From Paenibacillus senegalimassiliensis (GTDB lineage: Bacteria; Bacillota; Bacilli; Paenibacillales; Paenibacillaceae), in contig NZ_LN909042.1 in assembly GCF_001486585.1 (NCBI RefSeq), forward strand, positions 305,709 through 369,708: a DNA stretch of 64,000 bases, in the 5' to 3' direction. The notes below the pieces were generated by a model that worked only from the letters and a program-made list of their open reading frames with translations, was not told the DNA's origin and made no database searches. Positions 34,584-43,191 of the stretch are shown here, piece by piece. The position numbers and the translations under genes are program-made. How positions within the stretch are numbered: position 1 is the first letter of the stretch; the number at the start of each line of letters is the position of its first letter.

Positions 34584-37040
34584 TTAGAAATTCAAACTTG
34601 CCAATTCATCTATCGAAGCCTGCTCAGACGGGTCTACCTGTAAAAGTAGGTCGAGTATCGCTTGATCGGTGGAGCCTGTTTTTTGCAGAGAAGCCAAATA
34701 CCAACGGGCAATCTCTCGATTGGTGCTGTCATTCAGATCTTCACGAATTCCTGTCTTGAAAACCTCCGCCGCTTTGGCGGGTTCATTGAGCATGAACTCC
34801 ATTTTGCCGGCGTGAAGGACCATAGACTGGGTAACCTCAAAGGTATTCCCTTGCATTTGACCTTCAGGAAGTGTCCTCAAATGCTCTACTCCGTCAACCA
34901 CATGCTGATAGGCAGCAACTCCGATGTGGAAGTATTCATCCTTCTGCGCCACATCCTGCTCGCCTAGCTTCTGATAACCAAGCTCGAAGGACTGCACAAT
35001 CAAGTCCTCGTACCAGTTCATGTCCCAAGCATAACGCTTGGCGTTATCGCTAAGGACGGCATGGGCTTGCTCCAATTCACCTTTAGACTGGTAGAGCTTA
35101 ATAAGCTGCTTGTACATATTTTTATTATAAGGTTCTTTTTTCAAAGCATCGGTAAGCAACAATTTCTCTTGATTGTAAAAGGCATCGTCCTGGGTTTGCT
35201 CGAACCCGGCTTGCAGAAGAGAACTCATGTACAACACCGCATCTGGCTGCCCACTACGTTTCTTGAGCGCTTCACTGAGTGGTGCTTGAATCTCTTGAAA
35301 GTCAGAGCTTGTAGACATCAGCATTTTACCTTGGACCGTAGCTTGGTTCGCTTGAATATAACTGATGGATACGAAAATCAAAATCAACGAAGCCACAACC
35401 ATAACAGAACTGAACAGTCCGCGCATGGTCCCCGGTTTCAGTACAAGCTTGCCAGCAGGGTGATGCTCCATTCCCGCAGCCATACCTCCAAGTCCCAAGA
35501 ACACAAGTACCCCTAAGAATACATAACTCATGTTAAAGTCCATCAAGCTGTGCATGAGAATGGAAAGTACGATAATGAAGTAAGCAAAATAACCTTCACG
35601 CTTTTGCTCATCAGCCTTCATGTAGCCACGGATATATTTGTAGAAAATAAAGCCCATAAAGGCAAGCAGAACGATAAATCCTAAAACACCAACCTCGACC
35701 AGGTATTGCATGACAAAGCTATGTGCCTGGCGACTGAGGTAAGGGTTGTTCTGGTATTGCTCATAGATAGAAGCCCAAGCGCCACCACCTGCTCCAATCA
35801 CCGGATAGTCTTTGACAACTTTTGCGGCATCCTTATAGAAGGTCATCCGTTCCAGGAAACTGTGCTGCTGGAGATTGAGGTTTTCCAGACGATCTCCGAT
35901 GTTGCCCGGTAAGATATGCTTGAGGTTTGTGCCCAAGAACAAGAAAGCCAAGACCACAACCGCTATGACAGAGACAAGCGGTAGCCACAAATTGGAAAGC
36001 TTCTTCCCTGACCAATGGCTGGTAGCCTTCTCCAAACGCGGTGCTACAAATCGTTGTATAAGCCAAGCCAACACTGCAAGTATAATCGAGGCGGCGAGAA
36101 CGTAGAACCAGCCTTTAGCCGGATCTCCGATTTGTCCCAAATGGAACTGTTGGCCCAGCTCTGTCACCGGTTTGGCAATAAGCAGAGTAGCAATTCCAGC
36201 AATTAGTGAATAGAGAATCCACAGAATTTGTTTGGCTGGCTTCAGAAACAGTAGCAATATCACAAACACGACCGGCAGGAACACCAAGCCCCCACGTGAT
36301 AAGGTTAAGAGAAGAGACAGGACAATTGGAACTAACATGAAGGCGTGAACGGCTTGTCCATATCCTTTTTTAGAACGTGTAGTAGCAAATATGGCCACGA
36401 AAAAGAAAGCCATTAGAAAAGCGGCATACGTGTTCGGGTATTGGAACACTGAAGCAAGCCGTGGACCATTGGAATCAACCCAAACTGCCTGGTTGAACTG
36501 GCCGTTAACCACAGTACTCGTGAACCAGCCGACAATAGCCGACACCGTTCTGCCTTGTCCCAACCAGTTAAACAAGCCGAACAGAACAATGCCATAGCCT
36601 ACGGTAATCACAGTCGTTTCTATGATTTGATTCGCCTTTTTGTGCTGTAATAGATAGAGGCCTATAATGAAGATAAAGGCATAAAGCGATTGGATCAGCA
36701 CCATATTGGCAGCAAAATACTGGCTAGCCGCGTTAATCAATGCGATAATATAAGTTATGGGGATGAACAGAACGAGCAGCGCCGTCCAATCCCGTTGATC
36801 TTCAAGCTTAATGCTTTTGAAGAAAGCAGCGACCCAGGCTAGCATTAGCAAGCTGCCTATTAGCACCGCCCAATAGATAGGCTTCTCAAAGTCTAGCACA
36901 AGTCCGTTGAACAACCCGGCCTGGAACGGCGCCCAAACCAAGAATAAAATGAGTCCGATCATCAATACCCACAGAGCCGCAGGAAACTTTTCCCCATTTC
37001 TCGACGCTGTGGCCTTTTTCCCGTATACTGGATTCGACAC
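34584..37040 (-). CDS. O-antigen ligase-family membrane protein with C-terminal helical repeats
   Basis: An 818-residue protein. About 12-14 hydrophobic helices occupy residues 20-560. In the large loop the Wzy_C-type region reads AAKVVKDYPVIGAGGGAWASIYEQYQNNPYLSRQAHSFVMQYLVEVG near residue 430, with the His-Ser-Phe and following Glu in the usual places. After the last helix (SVMVVASLILIFVSISYI, about 570) come about 230 residues of alpha-helical repeats resembling TPRs (AVLYMSSLLQAGFEQ, KQLIKLYQSKGELEQAHAVL). It may be a ligase or polymerase for a surface glycan or glycoprotein. GTG start with AAAGGAGAT upstream. It stands alone, outside the block I and block III operons. Confidence 0.82.
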   Translation of the reverse strand: MSNPVYGKKATASRNGEKFPAALWVLMIGLILFLVWAPFQAGLFNGLVLDFEKPIYWAVLIGSLLMLAWVAAFFKSIKLEDQRDWTALLVLFIPITYIIALINAASQYFAANMVLIQSLYAFIFIIGLYLLQHKKANQIIETTVITVGYGIVLFGLFNWLGQGRTVSAIVGWFTSTVVNGQFNQAVWVDSNGPRLASVFQYPNTYAAFLMAFFFVAIFATTRSKKGYGQAVHAFMLVPIVLSLLLTLSRGGLVFLPVVFVILLLFLKPAKQILWILYSLIAGIATLLIAKPVTELGQQFHLGQIGDPAKGWFYVLAASIILAVLAWLIQRFVAPRLEKATSHWSGKKLSNLWLPLVSVIAVVVLAFLFLGTNLKHILPGNIGDRLENLNLQQHSFLERMTFYKDAAKVVKDYPVIGAGGGAWASIYEQYQNNPYLSRQAHSFVMQYLVEVGVLGFIVLLAFMGFIFYKYIRGYMKADEQKREGYFAYFIIVLSILMHSLMDFNMSYVFLGVLVFLGLGGMAAGMEHHPAGKLVLKPGTMRGLFSSVMVVASLILIFVSISYIQANQATVQGKMLMSTSSDFQEIQAPLSEALKKRSGQPDAVLYMSSLLQAGFEQTQDDAFYNQEKLLLTDALKKEPYNKNMYKQLIKLYQSKGELEQAHAVLSDNAKRYAWDMNWYEDLIVQSFELGYQKLGEQDVAQKDEYFHIGVAAYQHVVDGVEHLRTLPEGQMQGNTFEVTQSMVLHAGKMEFMLNEPAKAAEVFKTGIREDLNDSTNREIARWYLASLQKTGSTDQAILDLLLQVDPSEQASIDELASLNF

Positions 37041-37223
37041 GTATTTATCTCCTTTGCGAATAGGTACGACAATTATTTTAGCATAAGCTTCTATTAACTT
37101 AAAATACTATAATATATCTGGAGTATATTTCTTTTGAGGAGAAGCGAAATATGATCAATAAAGAAATTAAATTCACTAATTAATTTATTGAATACTTAGT
37201 GTACAAAATTGGAGTTTGAACTT
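37041..37223. other. AT-rich junction to the low-GC island
   Basis: Upstream region of the minus-strand ligase-like gene and left edge of the AT-rich block. No gene, no clear repeat; a strong drop in GC is visible from about 37.08 kb. Confidence 0.4.
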
Positions 37224-37645
37224 ATGGAACCCCTAAAATACTGGATTGGGGGAAGGTAGTAATCTGAAAATTGGTAAGTTTTGCTCCATTGCAAAAGAGG
37301 TTACCATTTTATTGGCAGAGGAACACAGAACTGATTGGGTTACAACATATCCATTCAAATAAGATACTTGCAGAGGCTGGAAGTTTTGACGGGCATCCCA
37401 AATCCAAGGGAGATGTAATCATTGGGAATGATGTTTGGATTGGAAGGGATGCCTAGATCTTGTCGGGAGTTTCTATTGGTGATGGTGCTGTTATAGCTGC
37501 CGGTAGTGTTATTACAAAGGATATAGACCCTTATACTATAGTTGGTGGTAATCCACAAAAAATAATTAAACAAAGATTCAGGCTTCACCAAATTGATGAG
37601 TTAATTGATATTGCTTGGTGGGATTGGCCTATCGAAAAAATATAA
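37224..37645 (+). pseudogene. Decayed hexapeptide (CatB-like) O-acetyltransferase
   Basis: Translation in one frame gives GSNLKIGKFCSIAKEV...DWVTTYPFK, then a frame change near 37360 leads to EAGSFDGHPKSKGDVIIGNDVWIGRDA, an in-frame TAG at 37454-37456, and on to [22 protein letters not shown]...[16 protein letters not shown]. Together these are nearly the whole of a xenobiotic/CatB-type hexapeptide acetyltransferase, disrupted by one frameshift and one nonsense codon. It marks the left side of the AT-rich island and shares its base composition. Confidence 0.75.
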
Positions 37646-37740
37646 GAGAATCTTAATTTTGTGCTAGATTCCGTTATCTCAGAATTTATAAGTAGAAATA
37701 AAATAAATTCTAAGCCCTAAAGAAAGAAGAGATAAATCAA

Positions 37741-39093
37741 GTGCGTTTAAATCAATTATTTAAGTCGCTTTTAGCGAATGATAATTCGGAAAATGAACTT
37801 TTTAAGAGGATCTTAAATGGAAGTAATGAGTACATTAAGATTGAGAAGTATGCAAATTCAAAAGATGTTCTTATTGTTTTTTCGCACACAAATTATCCTC
37901 CGGGTAAATTTGCTATGACTAATGTTGCTAGTGAGCTTGCTGCTACAAAAATATACGTAAATTGTCATGGGAATTCGTGGTATCAGGAAGGAATAAGAAA
38001 TATAACTTCGTCTATTGATGAGACAGCAGAATTATTGAAAGAAATTTTAGCGGAATTAAAGCCAGGTAGAATTATATGTACAGGTATGTCTATGGGGGGG
38101 TATGCAGCGCTATTATTTGGCCTGCTCTTAGAAGTTGATGAAATTCTTGCATTTACTTCAGAAGTTTTAATCGGAGAGGGGTATGCGAGAAGTTATTATT
38201 CTAACGATATAAAAAAATATGACTATCGGTATAAATCATTAGCTAGTTTAATGAGACAGAATAAAAAGACACAAGTCTATTGTATTTATGGAGTTTACGA
38301 TCTAATTGACTTGTCTTTATTGTGGAGTATTTCTGATGTAATAACAAACAATAATCTATATCATCTAACATTTGCGAGTGGAAATCATCAGGTTACAAAG
38401 AGATTTGACATGAGCAAATTGTTAAAAGGATTTTTGGAAAAACGAAAATTTGAATCTAGCGATGAAAGATATTGTTTCGAAAACAAGGATGAACCAGGTA
38501 TCTTTATGATCTACAGGGAGTTAAAGTTACACGTGGATGAAAAGAATTACCAGTCAGTATATGAGTTGTTGATTGATTGTGAATATACAGCAAATCATAG
38601 TGAATTTTGTTTGTATCTAGGGATTGCTTGCTTGGAGTTAAAAAAAATAACAGAAGCAAAAGAATTTTTTAAGTCATGCATTACACTCGATCCATATTGT
38701 GATAATGGGTTTCTTCATCTGGGGAATATCTATTTTTCTGAGAAAGATTATAAAAAATCCATTTATTATTATCAAAAAGGTATTGAACAAAACCCAGATA
38801 AGCCAAATGGATATTATAAAATAGGTGTTACGTACAATACAATAAGAAATACCGGCAAAGCAATTATTTGGTTTAAAAAGGCACTGGAGAAACATCCAAA
38901 ATATCCTGAGGCTAACTTTCATTTAGCACTTTTGATGATAAAAGATAAGAACTATACAGAAGCAGAAATATATATAAAAAATGCCATCAAAGGGAGACCA
39001 GAGAGCAAAGAGTTTTATTTGTATCAAGCAATAATTCTTATTAAACAAGATAGATTTGAAGAGGCTTTATCATTAATCCAAAAAACGATTTGA
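37741..39093 (+). CDS. Alpha/beta-hydrolase-like domain fused to TPR repeats
   Basis: A 450-residue cytosolic protein. Residues about 40-235 look like a serine hydrolase fold: DVLIVFSHTNYPPGKFAM, then ICTGMSMGGYAALLFGL near residue 117 with a G-x-S-x-G-G nucleophile elbow, YCIYGVYD, and ASGNHQVTKRF near 220 which could supply the His. Residues about 255-450 are TPR-like (FLHLGNIYFSEKDYKKSIYYY, YYKIGVTYNTIRNTGKAIIWF, NFHLALLMIKDKNYTEAEIYI). GTG start after AAGAAGAG. It is the first intact gene of the AT-rich island. Possible roles are glycan deacylation or acyl transfer to a protein-bound glycan; this is not shown by the sequence. Confidence 0.6.
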   Translation: MRLNQLFKSLLANDNSENELFKRILNGSNEYIKIEKYANSKDVLIVFSHTNYPPGKFAMTNVASELAATKIYVNCHGNSWYQEGIRNITSSIDETAELLKEILAELKPGRIICTGMSMGGYAALLFGLLLEVDEILAFTSEVLIGEGYARSYYSNDIKKYDYRYKSLASLMRQNKKTQVYCIYGVYDLIDLSLLWSISDVITNNNLYHLTFASGNHQVTKRFDMSKLLKGFLEKRKFESSDERYCFENKDEPGIFMIYRELKLHVDEKNYQSVYELLIDCEYTANHSEFCLYLGIACLELKKITEAKEFFKSCITLDPYCDNGFLHLGNIYFSEKDYKKSIYYYQKGIEQNPDKPNGYYKIGVTYNTIRNTGKAIIWFKKALEKHPKYPEANFHLALLMIKDKNYTEAEIYIKNAIKGRPESKEFYLYQAIILIKQDRFEEALSLIQKTI

Positions 39094-39126
39094 AATCTTT
39101 AATAATTCACTTTTGAAATCCAAGAG

Positions 39127-40275
39127 GTGGCTAAACTGAGAAATATAGAATTATCTAAAAAAAATGGCTTTAACAATAATTTCTTGAAAGAAATTGAACT
39201 TTTCAGAGCTGTTGCTGCATTGTTAGTCCTATATTTTCATGCTAATATGGTTTTCCCTAAGTATGTGGAAAGATTAGAAAGTGATTACAATTCTTTATTG
39301 ACGTTTTTTTTTGAAGGCCATACAGGTGTATCATTATTTTTTGTAATTAGCGGTTTCCTATTATCAATTAAATGGGTAGTTGGTAGAGAAGTAAGCACTA
39401 AGCAATTTTATATTAATCGTGCTCTTAGAATAATACCTTTGTATTATGTTGCCCTTCTTTTTTATTTTTATGTAACAAAGACACCAGAAAATCTAAGTTT
39501 CAATACGATCATGCCTTATTTTCTTTTCTTTCAAAACACGTTAATTGAAAAAGCTGACCTTGGAGGGGCAGCCGGAGTATTTTGGTCATTAAGTCCTGAA
39601 ATTCATTTCTACATAATGTTACCTTTTCTTATGGTTTATTTTAGAAAGTCCCGAGCTTTATTTTATAATCTTATAATAATATCATTAGTTATCAAAATAT
39701 TTATGCCATCATTGATAAACTCTATATTTGGAAGAATGGATCAGTTTCTGGTCGGGGTTTTTGCCGCAGATATCTACTTTAATAAATTGAAAGATTTGAA
39801 ATTAAAACAAGTATTACCATGGGGAGTTTTTTTTCTCGGTATTGTATCGTTACTCCTATTTTTGCATCGCTTAAGTGGTTATGGAGGTTATACAGCGATT
39901 GGACTTAATTGGTATTTTTGGACTTTCTTTCATACAGGTGAAGCTTTGCTTTGGGCATTAATAATTGTCTCTTTCCTTTTAATATCATCAAATATAAAAA
40001 GGTTTCTATTAAATCGAATATTTATGGGAATTGGTACAATTTCCTATAGTATCTATATCTGGCACTATTTTGTGATAATTGCTTTGAAAAAAACTCAGAA
40101 TAGGTTACTAGAATCCTGGGAATGGTTATTTACTGGACATGCAAATATTGATTATCTGATTTATACTACTTTAATCATCTTACCTGTTGTACTATTGATA
40201 TCAATAATTAGTTATTTTTATATTGAAAAACCTTTTTTATTGTTTAAAAGTAACGTAAACAATGAAAAAAAATAA
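39127..40275 (+). CDS. Acyltransferase family 3 (OafA-like) membrane protein
   Basis: A 382-residue protein with about 10 hydrophobic helices. The start of the family reads LKEIELFRAVAALLVLYFHANMVF near residues 19-42, with the catalytic His in YFHA, followed by LFFVISGFLLS and YINRALRIIPLYY with the conserved Arg. It would O-acetylate (or otherwise acylate) sugars on the periplasm-facing side of the membrane. The start is uncertain: GTG 39127 lies within the AAGAGGTGG that looks like the ribosome binding site, so translation may begin a few codons later at a non-ATG codon. The 3' end overlaps the extended frame of the next gene. Confidence 0.82.
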   Translation: MAKLRNIELSKKNGFNNNFLKEIELFRAVAALLVLYFHANMVFPKYVERLESDYNSLLTFFFEGHTGVSLFFVISGFLLSIKWVVGREVSTKQFYINRALRIIPLYYVALLFYFYVTKTPENLSFNTIMPYFLFFQNTLIEKADLGGAAGVFWSLSPEIHFYIMLPFLMVYFRKSRALFYNLIIISLVIKIFMPSLINSIFGRMDQFLVGVFAADIYFNKLKDLKLKQVLPWGVFFLGIVSLLLFLHRLSGYGGYTAIGLNWYFWTFFHTGEALLWALIIVSFLLISSNIKRFLLNRIFMGIGTISYSIYIWHYFVIIALKKTQNRLLESWEWLFTGHANIDYLIYTTLIILPVVLLISIISYFYIEKPFLLFKSNVNNEKK

Positions 40276-40297
40276 CGTTTCGAAAAGGATCTTTATT

Positions 40298-41638
40298 ATG
40301 TCAAAAGGGGTTGGAATCTTGTCTTACTACGATACTTTACTGCAAAGAATTGAAAATAAAGATGCGACGGTTGCTGTTATAGGACTGGGATATGTCGGAT
40401 TACCTCTTGCAATTGAATTTGCAAAAAAGGGTTTTCAGGTTTATGGATACGACATAAGTGAATATAAGATCAACTTACTTAAAAGGGGGGAGTCATATAT
40501 TCAGGATGTTAATTCTTCAGAAATAGGATCATTAGATGGAAGATTTGTTCCTATTTCAGAAAGTAATATATTGCTTGAAGCAGACATTATTAGTATTTGT
40601 GTTCCAACACCATTAACAAAGTATCAACAGCCAGACTTAACCTATATTGTCTCCGCAATTGATAATATTAAAACACATTTTAAACCAGGAAAACTAGTGA
40701 TCCTCGAAAGTACTACTTACCCAGGAACTACTGAAGAAGTGATTTTAAAAGAGTTTACTGATATGGGCTACAAAGTTGGTGAAGACTTTTTCTTATGTTT
40801 TTCACCCGAAAGAGTAGATCCTGGTAATAGTAAATTTAATACTAAGAATACCCCAAAGGTAGTAGGAGGAGTTACTGACAGATGTAATACATTGGGAGGG
40901 AAGTACTACGGCAGTATCATCAATGATATTGTTTCGGTATCAAGCCCAAAAGTAGCCGAAATGACAAAGCTAATGGAAAACACATTTAGAAGCATTAATA
41001 TTTCTTTTGTTAACGAAATGGCGATAATGTGTGATAAGCTTGGCATCGATATTTGGGAAGTTATTGAGGCAGCAAAGTCTAAGCCTTTTGGTTTTATGCC
41101 TTTTTATCCAGGGCCTGGAATTGGTGGGCATTGTATACCACTCGATCCAATGTATCTTTCTTGGAAGGCAAAGGGGTATAATTTTTTCAGTAGGTTTATT
41201 GAATTAGCCCAAGACATTAATAAGCATATGCCTGAGTACGTAATTCAAAGACTTATGCATGCTCTTAATAAAGTGGGAAAGCCGCTTCATAATAGTAAGG
41301 TTTTGATTTTGGGGATGTCATATAAGCCAAATATTGACGATCTGAGAGAATCTCCTGGTCTCGAGTTATTTGAACTGCTTCGACAGAATGGTGCTGAGGT
41401 CTTCTTCAATGATCCTTATGTTACATCGTTCAAAGATACGGATGGAAGTGATGTATTCTCTATAGAATTGAATTATTCAGATTTAGCAAATTTTGACTGT
41501 ATATTATTGGCTACAAACCACTCATTTTACAATTATGAGGAAATTTATAGAAATTCTAGTTTGATATTTGACACACGGAATGGATTTAAAAATATTCATG
41601 ACTCTACAAAAATAGTTAAATTAGGTGGAGGAAATTAA
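40298..41638 (+). CDS. UDP-N-acetylhexosamine 6-dehydrogenase (WbpA/WbpO-like), second copy
   Basis: A 446-residue nucleotide-sugar dehydrogenase in AT-rich codons. Motifs are VAVIGLGYVGLPLAIEF, VPTPLTKYQQPDLTY, ESTTYPGTTEEV, SPERVDPGNSKFNTKNTPKV and PGPGIGGHCIPLDPMY, the last with the catalytic Cys. These closely match the GC-rich copy at 4183, so two distinct loci encode the same activity. ATG 40298 is preceded by AAAAGGAT; ATG 40262 (overlapping the acyltransferase) and TTG 40319 are alternatives, and the fold itself begins soon after the TTG. It would make a HexNAc-uronic acid nucleotide for the ABC-exported glycan. Confidence 0.87.
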   Translation: MSKGVGILSYYDTLLQRIENKDATVAVIGLGYVGLPLAIEFAKKGFQVYGYDISEYKINLLKRGESYIQDVNSSEIGSLDGRFVPISESNILLEADIISICVPTPLTKYQQPDLTYIVSAIDNIKTHFKPGKLVILESTTYPGTTEEVILKEFTDMGYKVGEDFFLCFSPERVDPGNSKFNTKNTPKVVGGVTDRCNTLGGKYYGSIINDIVSVSSPKVAEMTKLMENTFRSINISFVNEMAIMCDKLGIDIWEVIEAAKSKPFGFMPFYPGPGIGGHCIPLDPMYLSWKAKGYNFFSRFIELAQDINKHMPEYVIQRLMHALNKVGKPLHNSKVLILGMSYKPNIDDLRESPGLELFELLRQNGAEVFFNDPYVTSFKDTDGSDVFSIELNYSDLANFDCILLATNHSFYNYEEIYRNSSLIFDTRNGFKNIHDSTKIVKLGGGN

Positions 41639-41653
41639 TGGGGTATAAGAAAA

Positions 41654-42436
41654 ATGAGTATTATTAATAGCTTAAAAGAAATATATAAATATCGAAATAT
41701 GGTGAATTATTTTACTCGTTCAGAGCTTAGAAATCGATATAAGGGCTCTGTACTAGGTGTGTTCTGGTCTATTCTAAATCCGTTATTTTTACTTTTATTA
41801 TACTCCTTTGTATTTTCTTTTGTTATGAAAATATCAATACCTAATTATTTGCTATTCTTATTTTCAGGACTAGTTCCTTGGATTTGTTTTAAAAGTTCGA
41901 TTCTAACCTCTTCAGGGTCAATCGTCGGTAATGGGGGATTAATAAAAAAAGTATATTTTCCTAGAGAAATTATAGTATTATCTAGCGTTATGTCAAATTT
42001 TATTAATATGTTTATTGCATTAATATTAATAGTTCCCTTGCTTTTTGTTTATCAAGTTCCAATAAATAAATATTATTTGCTTTTACCTTTAGTAATTATT
42101 GTTCAATTTATTTTTACATTGTCCCTTAGTATGATTGTTTCTGCATTTACTGTATTTGTTAGAGATCTGAGGCAAATATTAGATATTGTTATGATGGGAT
42201 TGTTCTATACAACACCTATCGTATATAAAACCGATATGATCCCTGAAAAGATTCAAGATTTTTTTAATATTAACCCGATAGCTATAATTATAAAATTTTA
42301 TCAGGATGTTATATATCATAATCAAATGCCTAACATTATGAGTCTTGCGGTGCTGTCAGTATGCTGTATTGCAATGTTGTATATAAGCCATAAAATATTT
42401 AGTCATTTAAGTAAGTGGTTTGCAGAACATGTATAA
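41654..42436 (+). CDS. ABC-2 type glycan export permease (Wzm/TagG-like)
   Basis: A 260-residue membrane protein with six hydrophobic helices. FTRSELRNRYKGSVLGVFWSILNPLFLLLLYSFVF at the N-terminus is the signature of polysaccharide and teichoic-acid ABC-2 permeases; DLRQILDIVMMGLFYTTPIVY lies in the fifth helix. It pairs with the ATPase gene 16 bases downstream. Such pairs export a completed lipid-linked polymer, unlike the Wzx/Wzy route of block I. Confidence 0.9.
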   Translation: MSIINSLKEIYKYRNMVNYFTRSELRNRYKGSVLGVFWSILNPLFLLLLYSFVFSFVMKISIPNYLLFLFSGLVPWICFKSSILTSSGSIVGNGGLIKKVYFPREIIVLSSVMSNFINMFIALILIVPLLFVYQVPINKYYLLLPLVIIVQFIFTLSLSMIVSAFTVFVRDLRQILDIVMMGLFYTTPIVYKTDMIPEKIQDFFNINPIAIIIKFYQDVIYHNQMPNIMSLAVLSVCCIAMLYISHKIFSHLSKWFAEHV

Positions 42437-42451
42437 ATAGGAGTTTGAATT

Positions 42452-43174
42452 ATGGAAGCAATAAGGGTTGAAGCTTTATCGAAAAAGTTTGTTTTAAACA
42501 ATAGGCCGAAGATGCTTAAAGATTGGATATTAATGAATGATCGCCAAAAAAAGAAGGAGTTTTGGGCGTTAAAAAATATAAACATCAATATCCACAAGGG
42601 TGAATCAGTAGGGATTATTGGAAGAAATGGGTCCGGAAAAAGTACACTTTTGAAAATAATTAGCAAAATATTGTACCCAACTTTAGGCTCAATCGAAACG
42701 TTTGGGAACGTTTCAAGTTTATTAGAGCTTGGAGCTGGATTTAAACAAGATTTCACTGGTAGAGAAAATGTATATTTAAATGCATCCATACTTGGAATGA
42801 ACAAGCAAGAGGTAGATAAAAAATTCCAGTCCATCCTTGAATTTTCAGAAATAGAAGAATTTATAGACCAGCCAGTTAGGACATATTCTTCAGGCATGTA
42901 TATGCGACTAGCATATTCAGTAGCTGTAAGTTCAAATCCTGATATTCTATTAATTGATGAAATATTGTCTGTTGGCGATTCAAAGTTCAAAAAAAAATGC
43001 ATAGACAAAATTATGGAATTGAAGTCAATAGGTACTACAATACTCCTGGTATCTCATTCAGATTCAATGGTCCAAAGAGTGTGTGATCGGCTTATTTGGT
43101 TGGACAAAGGTGAGATGGTCATGGATGGAATTTCGGAAGATGTAATGGCTAAGTACTCAGAAAAAATGATTTGA
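42452..43174 (+). CDS. ABC transporter ATP-binding protein (Wzt/TagH-like, short form)
   Basis: A 240-residue ATPase. Walker A GIIGRNGSGKSTLL near residue 55, the polysaccharide-exporter motif LLELGAGFKQDFTGRENVYLNASILGM near residue 90, signature VRTYSSGMYMRLAYSV near residue 145 and Walker B DILLIDEILSVGD near residue 165 are all present. It stops right after the nucleotide-binding domain, so it lacks the C-terminal carbohydrate-binding domain that in some Wzt proteins recognises a capped polymer. GGAGTTTG precedes the ATG. Confidence 0.92.
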   Translation: MEAIRVEALSKKFVLNNRPKMLKDWILMNDRQKKKEFWALKNININIHKGESVGIIGRNGSGKSTLLKIISKILYPTLGSIETFGNVSSLLELGAGFKQDFTGRENVYLNASILGMNKQEVDKKFQSILEFSEIEEFIDQPVRTYSSGMYMRLAYSVAVSSNPDILLIDEILSVGDSKFKKKCIDKIMELKSIGTTILLVSHSDSMVQRVCDRLIWLDKGEMVMDGISEDVMAKYSEKMI

Positions 43175-43191
43175 AGAACGGGGGCCTTCTA

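Noticed and set aside
42403..43008. A 201-residue minus-strand frame opposite the ABC ATPase gene
   Set aside because: The plus strand has all ATPase motifs; the reverse frame is a by-product of AT-rich coding sequence.
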